A stretch of DNA of 64,000 nt, taken from NCBI RefSeq assembly GCF_036924535.1, contig NZ_JAZHRT010000001.1:2418001-2482000 (forward strand), in the 5' to 3' direction. Source of the DNA: Bradyrhizobium sp. AZCC 2262. GTDB taxonomy: Bacteria > Pseudomonadota > Alphaproteobacteria > Rhizobiales > Xanthobacteraceae. Each line of letters opens with the position of its first letter. Positions within the stretch are counted from its first letter, which is position 1. The position numbers and the translations under genes were made by a program. The notes beneath the pieces were generated by a model. It was not told the origin of the DNA and did not search any database. It was given only the letters and a program-made list of their open reading frames with translations. This document shows, piece by piece, positions 44,291 through 53,930 of the stretch.

Positions 44291-44560
44291 TTGAATATGT
44301 GCATTATGGCGTGTGGCGATGATAGCTACGTATTGGATTCCGATGGCAACCGCATCCTCATCGGATTAACCCTGGACGAGACTCGAGAGTTCGAATGTCT
44401 CGACGAGTTGATTTCGAGTCTCAGTCCTGCACCGACCAACGATAGCCGTTCGCTAAACGAACGGCGCTGGCTTGTGCTTTATGATAAGCACGAGGCTGCG
44501 GTACGCATATACTTATCAACGCTGAACGCAAAAGCGCTAAAGGCATCCCGAACGGAGTGA
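44291..44560 (+). CDS. small hypothetical protein
   Basis: An 89-residue frame from TTG 44291 (alternatives ATG 44297 and ATG 44306). The core LDSDGNRILIGLTLDETREF and ERRWLVLYDKHEAAVRIYL reads like a real protein with an acidic strand-turn-helix; I recall similar rhizobial entries without function. The inverted repeats at 44217-44257 lie just upstream. Confidence 0.55.
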   Translation: MNMCIMACGDDSYVLDSDGNRILIGLTLDETREFECLDELISSLSPAPTNDSRSLNERRWLVLYDKHEAAVRIYLSTLNAKALKASRTE

Positions 44561-44642
44561 GCGTCGTGAAGGGCGCTTGATGGTATTCCAGCGTCACGCC
44601 AACCCGGCACTTCCCTCCCAGGTGACCCTAAGAGCATGCTTC

Positions 44643-45020
44643 CTATGGTGCTATTCGAAGATCCACCTCTGGGGCCGACCTGGGCGTCAGACCCGCCAGA
44701 ACGTTTTTGAAGCGGGTTGGGGACAGGTCGGTGTAACGAACGGTGTGCTGGATATTCTTGTGCCCCAGGTACGCCTGCAAAGCCCGTGTGTCGTGGCCCT
44801 TGGCAGCCAGCGCGAAACCGCAGGCGTGCCGCAGCATGTGCGGGTGCGCCTTAAAACCCGCTTCCTTGCCCGCCCGCTCGACCACACCCGCGCAAAGCCT
44901 GCCATCGTGAAGGGCGAACCCTGCTCGGATGTGAACACAGGGGGAGACTTCGGCTCCTGGTCACGCTGCAGCCGGCGCAGCCAGCGCAGCTCGGGATGGT
45001 ATCTTTGTGGTCTTGTCCTT
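44643..45020 (-). pseudogene. C-terminal part of a tyrosine recombinase (integrase), frameshifted
   Basis: Minus-strand reading gives LRWLRRLQRDQEPKSPP, VFTSEQGSPFTMAGFARV, then after a one-base shift near 44880 HPHMLRHACGFALAAKGHDT and LQAYLGHKNIQHTVRYTDLS. These hold the HxxR, His and Tyr of the catalytic site. The tail is shifted again, and the N-terminal half is missing. It marks former mobile DNA. Confidence 0.8.
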
Positions 45021-45035
45021 TTCTAGCGCCGCAAG

Positions 45036-45560
45036 TCACGGTTCGCCGAACGTGGCAATCCGATCAATGCCGCAGACAAACAAGACGCGCTTTTCATCGA
45101 TCTTCGGATCGCGCAGTGCATAGGGGCCAGGCTTGCCGGTGTACTTGGTCCAGATGCGGTCGAGCTGTTTGGTCACGTATTCGCCGCCCGGTTCCCACTC
45201 CCGCATCTCCTTCTCCACAGTGCACTTTATCTGCACCCAGTGGTAGGGGTTGTTGGGATTGACCAGTAGTATCGTTAGGCGCGGATTCTTGCGGATCCAT
45301 TCGCACTTGTGCCGATGCGACGCGGTGTTTACCAGGATCTTGTCGCCCTCATAGTCGAACCACATCGGCGTGAGACCGATCCGGTCGTCCGGACCGATCA
45401 AACCCAGAGTCATAGTGACCGGCTCATCGAGCAACCGTTTGTACTTTGGATCGAGATCACGCAGGCCCGACGCCTTCTTGCGCTCGCCGACCGCAAACTG
45501 GCCCTCCTGCAGGCCGTGAGCAACACTACGAAAATTGGCTATCGTGAAGCCTTCCGACAT
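45036..45560 (-). CDS. pyridoxamine-phosphate-oxidase-like (PPOX) flavin/F420-binding protein
   Basis: A 174-residue split-barrel protein. GGAGG lies 5 bases before ATG 45560, which fixes the start; the open frame to 45602 is not needed. RIGLTPMWFDYEGDKILVNT and HKCEWIRKNPRLTILLVNPN are the flavin- or F420-binding strands of the PPOX class. Such proteins reduce or bind small substrates and are often annotated as TIGR03618-like. The specific role is unknown. Confidence 0.8.
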   Translation of the reverse strand: MSEGFTIANFRSVAHGLQEGQFAVGERKKASGLRDLDPKYKRLLDEPVTMTLGLIGPDDRIGLTPMWFDYEGDKILVNTASHRHKCEWIRKNPRLTILLVNPNNPYHWVQIKCTVEKEMREWEPGGEYVTKQLDRIWTKYTGKPGPYALRDPKIDEKRVLFVCGIDRIATFGEP

Positions 45561-45635
45561 CGTTTCCTCCATCGAACTCGCGCTTATGCCGCGCGCGATC
45601 AATATGGAAGATCAAAACAGCCCACGAAACAATAC

Positions 45636-46160
45636 CTAGATATTGTCGGTCGTGCTTAAACTCAACATCCTGTCAGTGGCGGGTTTTGCTCGCTCACTGC
45701 TGTCCAGAAGCGCCGGTGCATACTGCGGATTCATAAGGATGATGTCAGTCAGAATTCCCCTAAGATGTCTGAGACCCCTGAAGATTCCCTCCTGAACATC
45801 CTCTAGAAAATAATCCTTCCAGGCGGCGTTTGTACCGACCTGCCAAATTACGAGGGAAGGATTCTTTGCGATTACGTCTGTCTTAAATCTAGCGGCCTCG
45901 TCGGGCGCCTCCTGGCCGCCAATACCGAGATTGAGCACATAAATCCTGGGTCGCGAGAAAGTTGACGCGAGTGCGGCGCTTAATCGGCTTGGATAAGATG
46001 TGGGTGGGCTAGCCCCTTCACCCGCGGTCGATGATGAGCCTATGGCAACGACGTTAAACGCATCTAGTTCACGTAACGCTTTTGCCAAGTTGGGGAGATG
46101 CACCCCAAGTTTGCAGAGCTCGGGTGGCGTGTTGCAGCAATCAAGCGCAGATGAGGCCAT
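45636..46160 (-). CDS. SGNH/GDSL-like hydrolase, C-terminally truncated
   Basis: From ATG 46160 the 174-residue product has block I as VVAIGSSSTAGEGAS (nucleophile Ser within SSS), block II LNLGIGGQEAPDEAARF and block III WQVGTNAAW. The family continues about 40 residues further to the DxxH catalytic pair, which is absent: the frame ends right after TDRMLSL with an unrelated STTDNI. It is likely inactive or a recent truncation. The block I Asp is also replaced. Confidence 0.65.
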   Translation of the reverse strand: MASSALDCCNTPPELCKLGVHLPNLAKALRELDAFNVVAIGSSSTAGEGASPPTSYPSRLSAALASTFSRPRIYVLNLGIGGQEAPDEAARFKTDVIAKNPSLVIWQVGTNAAWKDYFLEDVQEGIFRGLRHLRGILTDIILMNPQYAPALLDSSERAKPATDRMLSLSTTDNI

Positions 46161-46276
46161 GACAAGCGTCTCCTGATAACAATGATGCAACTGAAAGCAA
46201 TATAATAAAATTGCCAATTCTCGCAGGGCAATTTTTGCAGCCCGTTGTCGCGGCGCGAGCGCGAATCGACGTTCCT

Positions 46277-46480
46277 AGACAATCGGGAGCGCAAGAGCGG
46301 AATGGGCAGGCCGGTCTTCTCCTCCATCGGCAGCGCGTCAAGCTCGGTGCGCACCATGATGGTCGGACCGTCGCCATTTTTGTAGAGCGCATCGAGTTTT
46401 GGATATTCGCTCTCGAAGGAGATCTCGATCGATTGCTTTAGGCTTTCGTCGATCTCCGCCTGCGCCGGCAGCGCAACCAT
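46277..46480 (-). pseudogene. N-terminal fragment of an M20-family amidohydrolase
   Basis: The minus-strand segment reads KNGDGPTIMVRTELDALPME followed by EKTGLP, the first metal-binding region of M20 peptidases and amidohydrolases. The rest of the enzyme is missing. No gene is apparent in 46481-47064. Confidence 0.62.
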
Positions 46481-47064
46481 GCGCTGCCGAAGAACGCTCT
46501 GCGTGACTGCCGCGAGTTGCCGAGGCAGGCCTTTTCAGTCGCACTTCCAGTGGACTTGCTCCGCGAATTGCAAACGATCAGTAGGACGTACGTCGGGTCA
46601 GTCTTGCCCTTCGTCGGGCACGGGTCATGAACATCGTCGGCATCAACCACTAATCGCCCCAGAAGACTGCCAAAACCTCGGACCAACGATACCGCCAATA
46701 CTCTGGCTCCCTCGAGGTGATCGAATGATGTTGCCCCTTGCTGCGTTGCATGAGCCTGGAAGTAGCCCGTCGCGACTTTGCAGTGCCGAGCCAGCTTGGT
46801 CGCTTCTCTAATCGGCCGGTTGAGGTCAAGCACTTTCAGACTGTTTCTACCTTCACGGTATGGGTGTCACCTGCGGGCACGTGCTTCTCTCCGGAATTGG
46901 CACACAGGCCCTTCCATCATGGGATCCGAGGACGAGGGGGCCGCAAGTTAGGAGACGGACATCTGCCTCGCCCGACGTGCGACCCTGTTACCTTGCTACC
47001 AGGGCATAATGCGGCCTGCACGTTCGACGCTTACCGAGGGCGGTAATTCGAGAACCAGGCCGCA

Positions 47065-47355
47065 CTAACGGACACGTGCGTCGCGCACGTATCCTCTAAT
47101 CTGTTCCTTGTAACCACGGCCGTTAAAGTCGCGGACGCGAACCGCAGCCCAACCCAGCTGGCTCATCATCTTTGCAAGGTGCCGATAGTTACCTGCAGTC
47201 CGCTTAGCGTCCACATAGGGCGCCGGATCAGAAGCGAACCTCACGAGGTCCCAACCGACACCAATATGAATCGGGCAGGGCGCCCGAGTCGGTGAATCAT
47301 GGGTTAATTTTCCGGCAAATTTCGGCGCTCGGCAGCCAAGCGACTCAGTCTATGA
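47065..47355 (-). pseudogene. start-less hypothetical fragment
   Basis: An open minus-strand stretch of about 95 codons that reads like protein at its end: APYVDAKRTAGNYRHLAKMM, then GWAAVRVRDFNGRGYKEQIR. There is no plausible start codon in phase near the conserved part, so it is probably the 3' end of a broken gene. Function unknown. Confidence 0.4.
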
Positions 47356-47391
47356 CGTCTTCGTCGCACGGGAAAATGCGGGTGCACACTA

Positions 47392-47535
47392 ATGCCAAAC
47401 TCGAACGACGTCGCGAGCAACAAGATGCTTTGGGAGCGTGTCCTGTCCCTGCTCGTCGTGGGTGCCAGCGTGTTGGGCGGAAGCGCCGTTTTGCTGATAC
47501 AGGCGTTGCCACCAATAGTTCACGGATTTCCATAG
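47392..47535 (+). CDS. 47-residue putative single-span membrane protein
   Basis: A short frame, MPNSNDVASNKMLWERVLSL followed by a hydrophobic helix LVVGASVLGGSAVLLIQALP. No clear ribosome binding site. It is too short to place in a family; the call rests only on the membrane segment. Confidence 0.3.
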   Translation: MPNSNDVASNKMLWERVLSLLVVGASVLGGSAVLLIQALPPIVHGFP

Positions 47536-47678
47536 AGGCGGAATCGCTTTTGAGTGGCACACGACTGAGCGGCGACGGGCTGTGCAATGAAACGTCCAAC
47601 AAAACGTCCAACAATGAAAATTGCCCTCAAACGTAAGTTATTGGTATTACTTAGAAAAATAGAAAGAAAAATTTGAGA

Positions 47679-47699
47679 CGGAGCGCTTCACCCGCTCCG
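47679..47699. terminator. hairpin with A/T-rich flanks
   Basis: CGGAGCG-CTTCACC-CGCTCCG has a perfect 7-bp stem followed by ATTTTCT and preceded by an A-rich run. It can act as a terminator in either direction. The rest of 47536-48075 holds no gene I can support. Confidence 0.5.
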
Positions 47700-48075
47700 A
47701 TTTTCTACGCTACTCTACTATTTAGCGCGATTTAGCACGCTTTTGAACGCCGTGCTCACCGGCCGACGTCTAAACAAGCCTTCTCGACCACTTGTAGCTG
47801 CCGGCAGTCTTCTTGAATTGATGTGGACGCGCTGGAGTGGAGACCGTCGGCGATATGCCAGGTGCGGGCGAGATCGGCGGAGGCGATCCTTAGTGATTGC
47901 TCTGTCTAGGGACCACTATCTGCACAGGATCAGCAGCCGCGGCAGGTCTGACATGCCGTCTCGCAATTCTTGGAAGAATTGTTGTGAGAGACGGTTTTGG
48001 GGAGGATTTCTAAGAACGATCGTTCCGAGATCCTCCTCAGTTTCACGATGGCGTGTTGCATCGATGCCCCTCGGA

Positions 48076-49104
48076 TCACCAGATCCAATTGATCGGCACC
48101 CACCGGTAGGCCTGGCCTTGCCTCACCACATGTCCGAGAGCCGGGAACGGAAAATGATATCCCATCGCCAGGAGTCGATCGGATGCAACACGATCCAGGA
48201 TCGACCTGCGCGTCTTGATCGCCAGAACAGGGTCGTAGTCGAAAACCGGTCTCCATTCCGGGTGCTGAAGGCTGGTGACCGGGTTGTGGACGACATCCGC
48301 CATGTGCAGGAACTGCTCGTTCTTGGAGGTGAAGAGAATCGCTGCGTGTGCGGGAGAATGGCCTGGCGCCGAAACATAGTTCACGCCGGTTGCAATTTCG
48401 CCACCCTGCTTCACGAAGCGGGATCTGGAGGCTATCGGAGGAAGGTTATCCTTTGCGGCGGACACAATGCCTTGCTTGAACGCATCGGGCATCGGCGATT
48501 TCGCCACCTCTGCCTCGAACTGTTTACCCGTCCAGTAATTCCACTCGGTGTCCACGAACACGAAAGTAGCCTTGGGGAAGGCGGGCACGCCGGACTTGGT
48601 AACGAGACCGCCGATATGGTCGAGGTGCCCATGCGACACGACCACGAGATCGATGCTGTCGGGGGCAATTCCGGCGCGCTGAAGGTTGGTTTGAAGTTTC
48701 GGGAAATTGCCGAAGGCCGGGCCAAGCTTCTCTCCCCAGCCACTGTCGATGAGGATGCGTTCGCGCCCCGTGTCGACCACAAGAATGTTGCTGGTGCCTT
48801 GAGCCATGGGCACTATGAAGTTGGCCTTGAGCGCGGCCTTAAACTCCGCTTCAGACGCATTGGGAGCGAAAATCGGTTGGAGCGGGACTTCGCCAAACCC
48901 GTCGGAGATCACGGTGGCCTGGAAGTCACCGACCTTGAAGCGATAGAAGCCGCTACCGTTAGTCTGCGATGTATCGGCTTGCCCTCCGGTTTCGGCTCTG
49001 CTCTTCCCGGGCAGCATTGACGACAATGCTGCAGCGGAGGTGGCGACTCCAGTAGCGACACTCAGTAGAGTGCGGCGGTCAAAGGTCAATGAAGGCTTGG
49101 TCAT
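48076..49104 (-). CDS. exported MBL-fold metallo-hydrolase (lactonase-like)
   Basis: A 342-residue metallo-beta-lactamase-fold hydrolase. The N-terminus MTKPSLTFDRRTLLSVATGV carries a twin Arg, suggesting Tat export, with cleavage near SRAETG. Zinc motif VVVSHGHLDHIGGL (HxHxDH) and further His in SAPGHSPAHAAI and PVTSLQHPEW. The family includes N-acyl homoserine lactonases and other lactonases and esterases. A later Met than the first in-frame one is used because it starts the Tat signal properly. The GlxA regulator at 49387 lies upstream on the same strand. Confidence 0.85.
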   Translation of the reverse strand: MTKPSLTFDRRTLLSVATGVATSAAALSSMLPGKSRAETGGQADTSQTNGSGFYRFKVGDFQATVISDGFGEVPLQPIFAPNASEAEFKAALKANFIVPMAQGTSNILVVDTGRERILIDSGWGEKLGPAFGNFPKLQTNLQRAGIAPDSIDLVVVSHGHLDHIGGLVTKSGVPAFPKATFVFVDTEWNYWTGKQFEAEVAKSPMPDAFKQGIVSAAKDNLPPIASRSRFVKQGGEIATGVNYVSAPGHSPAHAAILFTSKNEQFLHMADVVHNPVTSLQHPEWRPVFDYDPVLAIKTRRSILDRVASDRLLAMGYHFPFPALGHVVRQGQAYRWVPINWIW

Positions 49105-49386
49105 TTTTGTCTCGTGCAACAAGAGTGGACGCTAGAGAGCGATTCGGGTGAATGCGACGACAGTCGTGCCGCAGCTTGTTCTTGCACTCTGGCGGCGGGC
49201 GTCACGATCGAACAATGCAGTCGGCGTACCTTGCCGCAGAAGTGACGTCGGGAGGCCCAATCCAAAGTGCAGAAGCGATGACTGCGTCGGCAGCCACAAT
49301 GATCCGAGAGCGTCACTTCCTAAAGGTCGAATATGCCACCATTTGTGCCAACCGGCTCAACCATGGGCCTCGGCCTTTGCCGGCAT

Positions 49387-50328
49387 CTATTGATCGAGGG
49401 GCTCAGCATTTCTTCGGATGGTTCGCGGTGGCTGGCCGAACGCGCGCAGAAAGGCACGGCGCATTCGTTCCCGGTCTGCAAAGCCCGTTTCGCGCGCCAC
49501 CACGTCGATCGGATGTGCACTTTGCTCCAGCATCAGCCTTGCCGCCTCTACGCGAAGATTTTCAACTGCCTTGGCTGGTGATTGGCCGGTCTCCGCGCGA
49601 AAGGACCGGCTAAACTGCCGAGGGCTCAGCCGAGCAGCTTCGGCCAGTTGCTCTACAGTCAAGGCGTTGCGCAGGTTCTTGCTGGCATAGGTGAGCGCCG
49701 CCTGGATGCGGTCGGACTTCGGCTCAAGTTCGAGCAGCGAGGAATGCTGAGATTGTCCGCCCGCGCGCCGATGGAATATCACCAGCTTTCGCGCCACCGC
49801 CCGCGCCAATTCGGCGCCAGCATCTTTCTCAAGCATCGAAAGCCCCAGATCAATGCCGGCCGTCATCCCTGCAGATGTCCAGATCGGTCCATCAACGACG
49901 AATATGCGATCTTCCTCGACGGTCACCGTGGGAAAGCGAGTCTGAAGCTCGCGCGCCAGGAGCCAGTGTGTGGTCGCGTGCCGTCCGTTCAGCAAGCCGG
50001 CCTCCGCCAGAACGAACGCGCCCGTGCATATCGATGCGATCCGTCGCGAAGATTGCAGCTTGGCCCGCAAGTAGGCCGCCAGCTTGGGCGATGGCTTCGG
50101 CACTTCGGTCCCACCGCAAACGATCAGCGTATCGTAGTGGCGACGTCCGAAGGGCTGGCTGTCTACGGCCACAGCCGCGGACCCCTGAACCTTGCCGCCA
50201 TCCTCGGAAAGTATGTCGACTTGATAGATCGGCGCTCCGTTGGCGATGTTGGCGATCTCGAAGACGGTCGAGGAAGCGAGCCCGATCACCTGGAAGCCTG
50301 GATAAACGATGAATCCAATTCGTTGCAT
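49387..50328 (-). CDS. GlxA-family transcriptional regulator (DJ-1/PfpI + AraC HTH), copy 1
   Basis: A 313-residue protein. The N-terminal DJ-1/PfpI-like domain (IGFIVYPGFQVIGLASSTVF; elbow SICTGAFVLAEAGLLNGR) senses a metabolite, and the C-terminal AraC-type double HTH (VEQLAEAARLSPRQFSRSFR, IDVVARETGFADRERMRRAF) binds DNA. It lies divergent from the NADPH oxidoreductase at 50584 and so probably controls it. A paralogue with the same neighbour is at 61623. Confidence 0.92.
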   Translation of the reverse strand: MQRIGFIVYPGFQVIGLASSTVFEIANIANGAPIYQVDILSEDGGKVQGSAAVAVDSQPFGRRHYDTLIVCGGTEVPKPSPKLAAYLRAKLQSSRRIASICTGAFVLAEAGLLNGRHATTHWLLARELQTRFPTVTVEEDRIFVVDGPIWTSAGMTAGIDLGLSMLEKDAGAELARAVARKLVIFHRRAGGQSQHSSLLELEPKSDRIQAALTYASKNLRNALTVEQLAEAARLSPRQFSRSFRAETGQSPAKAVENLRVEAARLMLEQSAHPIDVVARETGFADRERMRRAFLRAFGQPPRTIRRNAEPLDQ

Positions 50329-50583
50329 TCACGCCTCCCAGGACTGTGATGTCCCAAAAAGTGCAGTCTGGATGATTTAGGCCTAGGTCGCGTCGATCGG
50401 TCCTCCAATGTCATAAATGCCACCATTTAGGACATGGGGCCTTTGCCGTATCGGCCTGGGCCCAAACCAACCGGCGCGAAACGAATGGCTCGAATCGAGG
50501 CCTATCCGACCTTCGTGCCAGGGCCGGACGCGCGTAGAAATCCGTCGACGTCATGTCCATACAAGAACAATCGGGAGAATTTC

Positions 50584-51597
50584 GTGGATAGCTATTCGCA
50601 AATCGTCCTCGCCTCACGACCGAGCGGCCCACCCACGTCTCAAAATTTCCGGATTGAGAGAGGGGAAATACCGAAGCCTTTGGACGGTCAGGTCCTGCTG
50701 GGTACACAATATTTGTCGCTCGATCCTTACATGCGCGGCCGGATGAACGACGCGAAATCGTATTCGCCGCCTGTCAGTATCGGCGGGGTCATGGAGGGCG
50801 AAGTTGTCGCGACCGTTCTGGAATCCAGGCACGCGGACTATCGCGCGGGAGATCTGGTGCAGGGGCGGATCGGCTGGCGCACGCACGCTGCCGTCGTAGC
50901 TTCGGATCTGAAACGGGTTGATACGGGAGGCAGTCCCCTTACGACGGCACTAGGCGTTTTGGGCATGCCGGGCTTTACTGCCTATTCCGGGATGAAGGTG
51001 ATCGGGCGGCCGAAGTCCGGCGAGACCGTGGTCGTCGCTGCAGCGACCGGGCCCGTCGGTTCGTTGGTAGGTCAGCTTGCGCAACTCGCGGGCGCTCGCG
51101 CCATCGGTATAGCGGGCGGACCTGAAAAATGCGCTTATTTGCGCGACGAACTCAAGTTCGACGGGGTTCTCGATCACCGCGACGACAAGATGGCAGAGCA
51201 ACTTGCGGAACTATGTCCGGACGGCATCGATGTCTATTTCGAGAACGTAGGTGGACCGATCTGGCAGGCTGTCCTTCCTCTTCTTAACCGCTACGCGCGG
51301 GTGCCCGCCTGCGGCATGATCGCCTACTACAACGGCCAAGGGCCTGCGGAAGAAGGCTTGCTCTCACAAACAATGATCGCCGTGGTGAGGCGCAGTCTTC
51401 AGATTCGCGGATACATCAATTTTGAATTCGTCGAAGAGTATTACGATGAATTCATCAAGGAGCTCGCGCCCAAAGTCGCTTCTGGCCGGATCAAATATCG
51501 TGAGGATGTCGTTTCCGGTTTGGAAAATGCTCCAGAGGCCTTCATCGGGATGCTGGAGGGGCGCAACTTCGGCAAGCTTCTGATCAAGGTGAGCTGA
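50584..51597 (+). CDS. NADP-dependent oxidoreductase, CurA/PTGR-like, copy 1
   Basis: A 337-residue zinc-free medium-chain reductase that should reduce enone or enal C=C bonds with NADPH. GTG 50584 follows GGGAG by 6 bases and matches the family N-terminus (VDSYSQIVLASRPSG). Motifs: LSLDPYMRGRMND, GMPGFTAYSGMKVIG, the nucleotide fold AAATGPVGSLVGQLAQLAGA and DVYFENVGGPIW. It is about two thirds identical by eye to copy 2 at 62887 and of the same length. Confidence 0.92.
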   Translation: MDSYSQIVLASRPSGPPTSQNFRIERGEIPKPLDGQVLLGTQYLSLDPYMRGRMNDAKSYSPPVSIGGVMEGEVVATVLESRHADYRAGDLVQGRIGWRTHAAVVASDLKRVDTGGSPLTTALGVLGMPGFTAYSGMKVIGRPKSGETVVVAAATGPVGSLVGQLAQLAGARAIGIAGGPEKCAYLRDELKFDGVLDHRDDKMAEQLAELCPDGIDVYFENVGGPIWQAVLPLLNRYARVPACGMIAYYNGQGPAEEGLLSQTMIAVVRRSLQIRGYINFEFVEEYYDEFIKELAPKVASGRIKYREDVVSGLENAPEAFIGMLEGRNFGKLLIKVS

Positions 51598-51712
51598 CTG
51601 CGACGAAGAAAGCCAAGAGCAACGAAGTCGACCCATTACCCCATCGCGAAGAGCGTGCACTAGGTATTGTCCGGTAGCGTCGCTGCGGAACCCTTGGAGA
51701 TTATGTGACACA

Positions 51713-52426
51713 ATGCCAAGCCGGACCACCGAATTTGACGTTGAGAGCAGGCTCCAGTTGACGTTCGCGGTGGCCACCAGCAGCATCGACCCTCTACTGC
51801 CATCTGGTTGGACGAGCACCGAAACGGCGGCTGGCCCCACGCGCGGGGCCACGATGACTCTGACGTTTCGGGCTCGCCTGCTTACGTCGATAATTGGCGA
51901 CAACCGCCAAGAGACACCGGGCGAAAGAGATGTCGGCGCACTCATAACAGTGGGCATGCGTAACCGATCTACCGGGGAGCACGCGACATGCGTGCTGCAC
52001 AGTTTCAGCGCCAATGCGAAGAGCCTGCCTGGCCCCTACAAGAATTCCGTACTGGCCGAAGTCGCTCGTCAGCAAGCGCACTTGCAGGGCGTTGAAGGAA
52101 ATGCCCGCTGCGCGGAAGACTGGCGGCTTTCCATGCTGGGCGCCGCGGTGTTGGGCGTCGATCTTGCCTATGCGCCTACGAGAATCCAGACGGTTCATTC
52201 GGAAATGAAGGTCTATGGCGGGCCTGATCCGAGCTTCTTTCGCAGATATCACGTCGAAAAGGGTGTCGAACTAATTCTGAGTCGTCCCGACGGGGTCGAT
52301 AGGCTCTCATCACTTGGAATTCTCAACGAAATGTCCGGGGTAGGTGGACTGATGCAGCGTGACAAATGCGTCAGTGTCATCTCAGAACCATGGTATCGAC
52401 GATTCGTTTCGTCGGACGATGCCTAG
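51713..52426 (+). CDS. hypothetical protein, paralogue of the gene at 54445
   Basis: A 237-residue cytosolic protein I cannot name. The segment VATSSIDPLLPSGWTSTETA, followed by GPTRGATMTLTF, aligns with a similar pattern in the exported protein at 54445, where the same spacing of LMPKGW and GPLKGAN occurs. The pattern is loosely like the acetoacetate-decarboxylase fold, but I would not call it that. ATG 51713; no strong RBS. It follows the CurA-like gene by 115 bases. Confidence 0.7.
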   Translation: MPSRTTEFDVESRLQLTFAVATSSIDPLLPSGWTSTETAAGPTRGATMTLTFRARLLTSIIGDNRQETPGERDVGALITVGMRNRSTGEHATCVLHSFSANAKSLPGPYKNSVLAEVARQQAHLQGVEGNARCAEDWRLSMLGAAVLGVDLAYAPTRIQTVHSEMKVYGGPDPSFFRRYHVEKGVELILSRPDGVDRLSSLGILNEMSGVGGLMQRDKCVSVISEPWYRRFVSSDDA

Positions 52427-52662
52427 ATCACTTGGCCCGCGAAATAAGCGGTCGCCCGCATCTGCGCAGGACCGGCGAAGTGACGGTCACCCGCACCCCC
52501 GAAATTCGCAGGTGGCGGACCATCATGTCCCAAACCGTGGTGAATATGACATTCGCTCCGAAGCCGGAGAACTCTAGATTCGCGCGATAGCTGGCCGTCT
52601 AGCGGTCGGGCCCAGTGTCTCGATTACCCCAAGGAGGCGGCAACAAGTCCCGAGAACCAACC

Positions 52663-53925
52663 ATGACCCAGGACGACGCATCGCCTTCATTTTCTGATGT
52701 CCAGCACAGCATGATGGTGGCGGCCGACGAACTCGTGACGCGCCTAACGTTTTGCATCGCTGTCGATCGCGATCTGGGCCTGCGTCGTCGTCTGCGTGCT
52801 TTGGGCTCACCGATCGCCGAGACTCAAAAGTTGTTCGTGCAACCGCCGGACGCTCGCGTTTGGCTAGCGATCGGCCACGATGGACCGATGAAAGTCGTCC
52901 GCGATCTTCCGATCGGAGCACATCGATTGGACGTGAACGATCTGATCGATGGCCATGATGACTTTTGGCGCGAACTGCTGGTAGCAAGCGAGCGCTGCAA
53001 AGCACAAACGACGGCATGGGAGCTGTTGGCGCCTGTCTTCGACCACGGCATTCCGCTCACAGGCCCCCGCATTGCAGAGATCACAAGTTGGGCGCCTGTC
53101 ATCGAAGTGGTGGCCTATCAATACTTCACCAATGCCGGTATTCTCCTCGACAACATACGTCGACCGATCCTGGCAGACGGCGTCTCGTCTGCCGACCGGG
53201 ATTCTCGACTGATCGGCTATTGGAGCGTCCTGCATACAATGGGGCATCTCCTCACGGTCGCCTCAAGTACCGGTGCCAGGCCTTGGCTGACCCAGATGGC
53301 GATGTCGTTTGAATGGCGGACTTGGAGCCCGACATTTACCCTTTCGAGGGAGCGCACTCTTTGGCTGATGGCGGCTGCGGTCAAATCAGCGGTGGCGTTC
53401 GGGGAAGCGGTTGTCGAAAAGTATCTCAAGAAACTTTCCGCGTCGGACCATCCAGTCAAGAGCTTTGATGCACTCGCAGGATTGGTCGCCATAGGATTAG
53501 ACCAGCCGAATTCTTCGGGTCACATTCTCACGGAACTTCTGGCCGCCGGAACGCACACGCTTCGAAGCGAGGCGGGCGCCGCTTATGTCGAACTCATGCT
53601 AAAAGCAGCGATCGAGACGCTGCGTGATCCAGGAGCGTCCGAACAGCGGTACACAAACCTAATTTGCGACAACAGCAAACGGTCGAGTAGTCGCGTCAAT
53701 CTGCTCGGTCCTGACGCGCTCTGGCGCGATCCCGCCGAAATCCTGCCTACAGGTCACATCCTGGGGATCACAGCGCTTCCGCTCATTGTTCGATCGAAGC
53801 CAAGCGAATATTACCCACGGAACGGGAAGGAAGGCTACATGATCCGACCTTGCGAAATCCTGCAGATTCTCAAGCGCGCATGGATACCCGATGTGCCGTC
53901 TCCCGCGTCACAGACGCTGCACTAA
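52663..53925 (+). CDS. large hypothetical protein
   Basis: A 420-residue product from ATG 52663 (an open frame exists from 52615, so the start is uncertain; AGGAGG lies about 28 bases ahead). It is helical and has no signal peptide. Recurrent features are FDHGIPLTGPRIAEITSWAP and EWRTWSPTFTLSRERTLWLM. No family recognised. Codon use looks normal for this region, so it is likely real. It lies between two genes of the hypothetical-paralogue pair. Confidence 0.68.
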   Translation: MTQDDASPSFSDVQHSMMVAADELVTRLTFCIAVDRDLGLRRRLRALGSPIAETQKLFVQPPDARVWLAIGHDGPMKVVRDLPIGAHRLDVNDLIDGHDDFWRELLVASERCKAQTTAWELLAPVFDHGIPLTGPRIAEITSWAPVIEVVAYQYFTNAGILLDNIRRPILADGVSSADRDSRLIGYWSVLHTMGHLLTVASSTGARPWLTQMAMSFEWRTWSPTFTLSRERTLWLMAAAVKSAVAFGEAVVEKYLKKLSASDHPVKSFDALAGLVAIGLDQPNSSGHILTELLAAGTHTLRSEAGAAYVELMLKAAIETLRDPGASEQRYTNLICDNSKRSSSRVNLLGPDALWRDPAEILPTGHILGITALPLIVRSKPSEYYPRNGKEGYMIRPCEILQILKRAWIPDVPSPASQTLH

Positions 53926-53930
53926 CGTCG

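Noticed and set aside
46438..46833. 131-codon minus-strand frame after the M20 fragment
   Set aside because: It runs across the fragment in another frame and has no recognisable domain.
47743..49020. 425-codon open frame on the plus strand opposite the MBL hydrolase
   Set aside because: No domain; the minus strand has a complete Tat signal and zinc motif.
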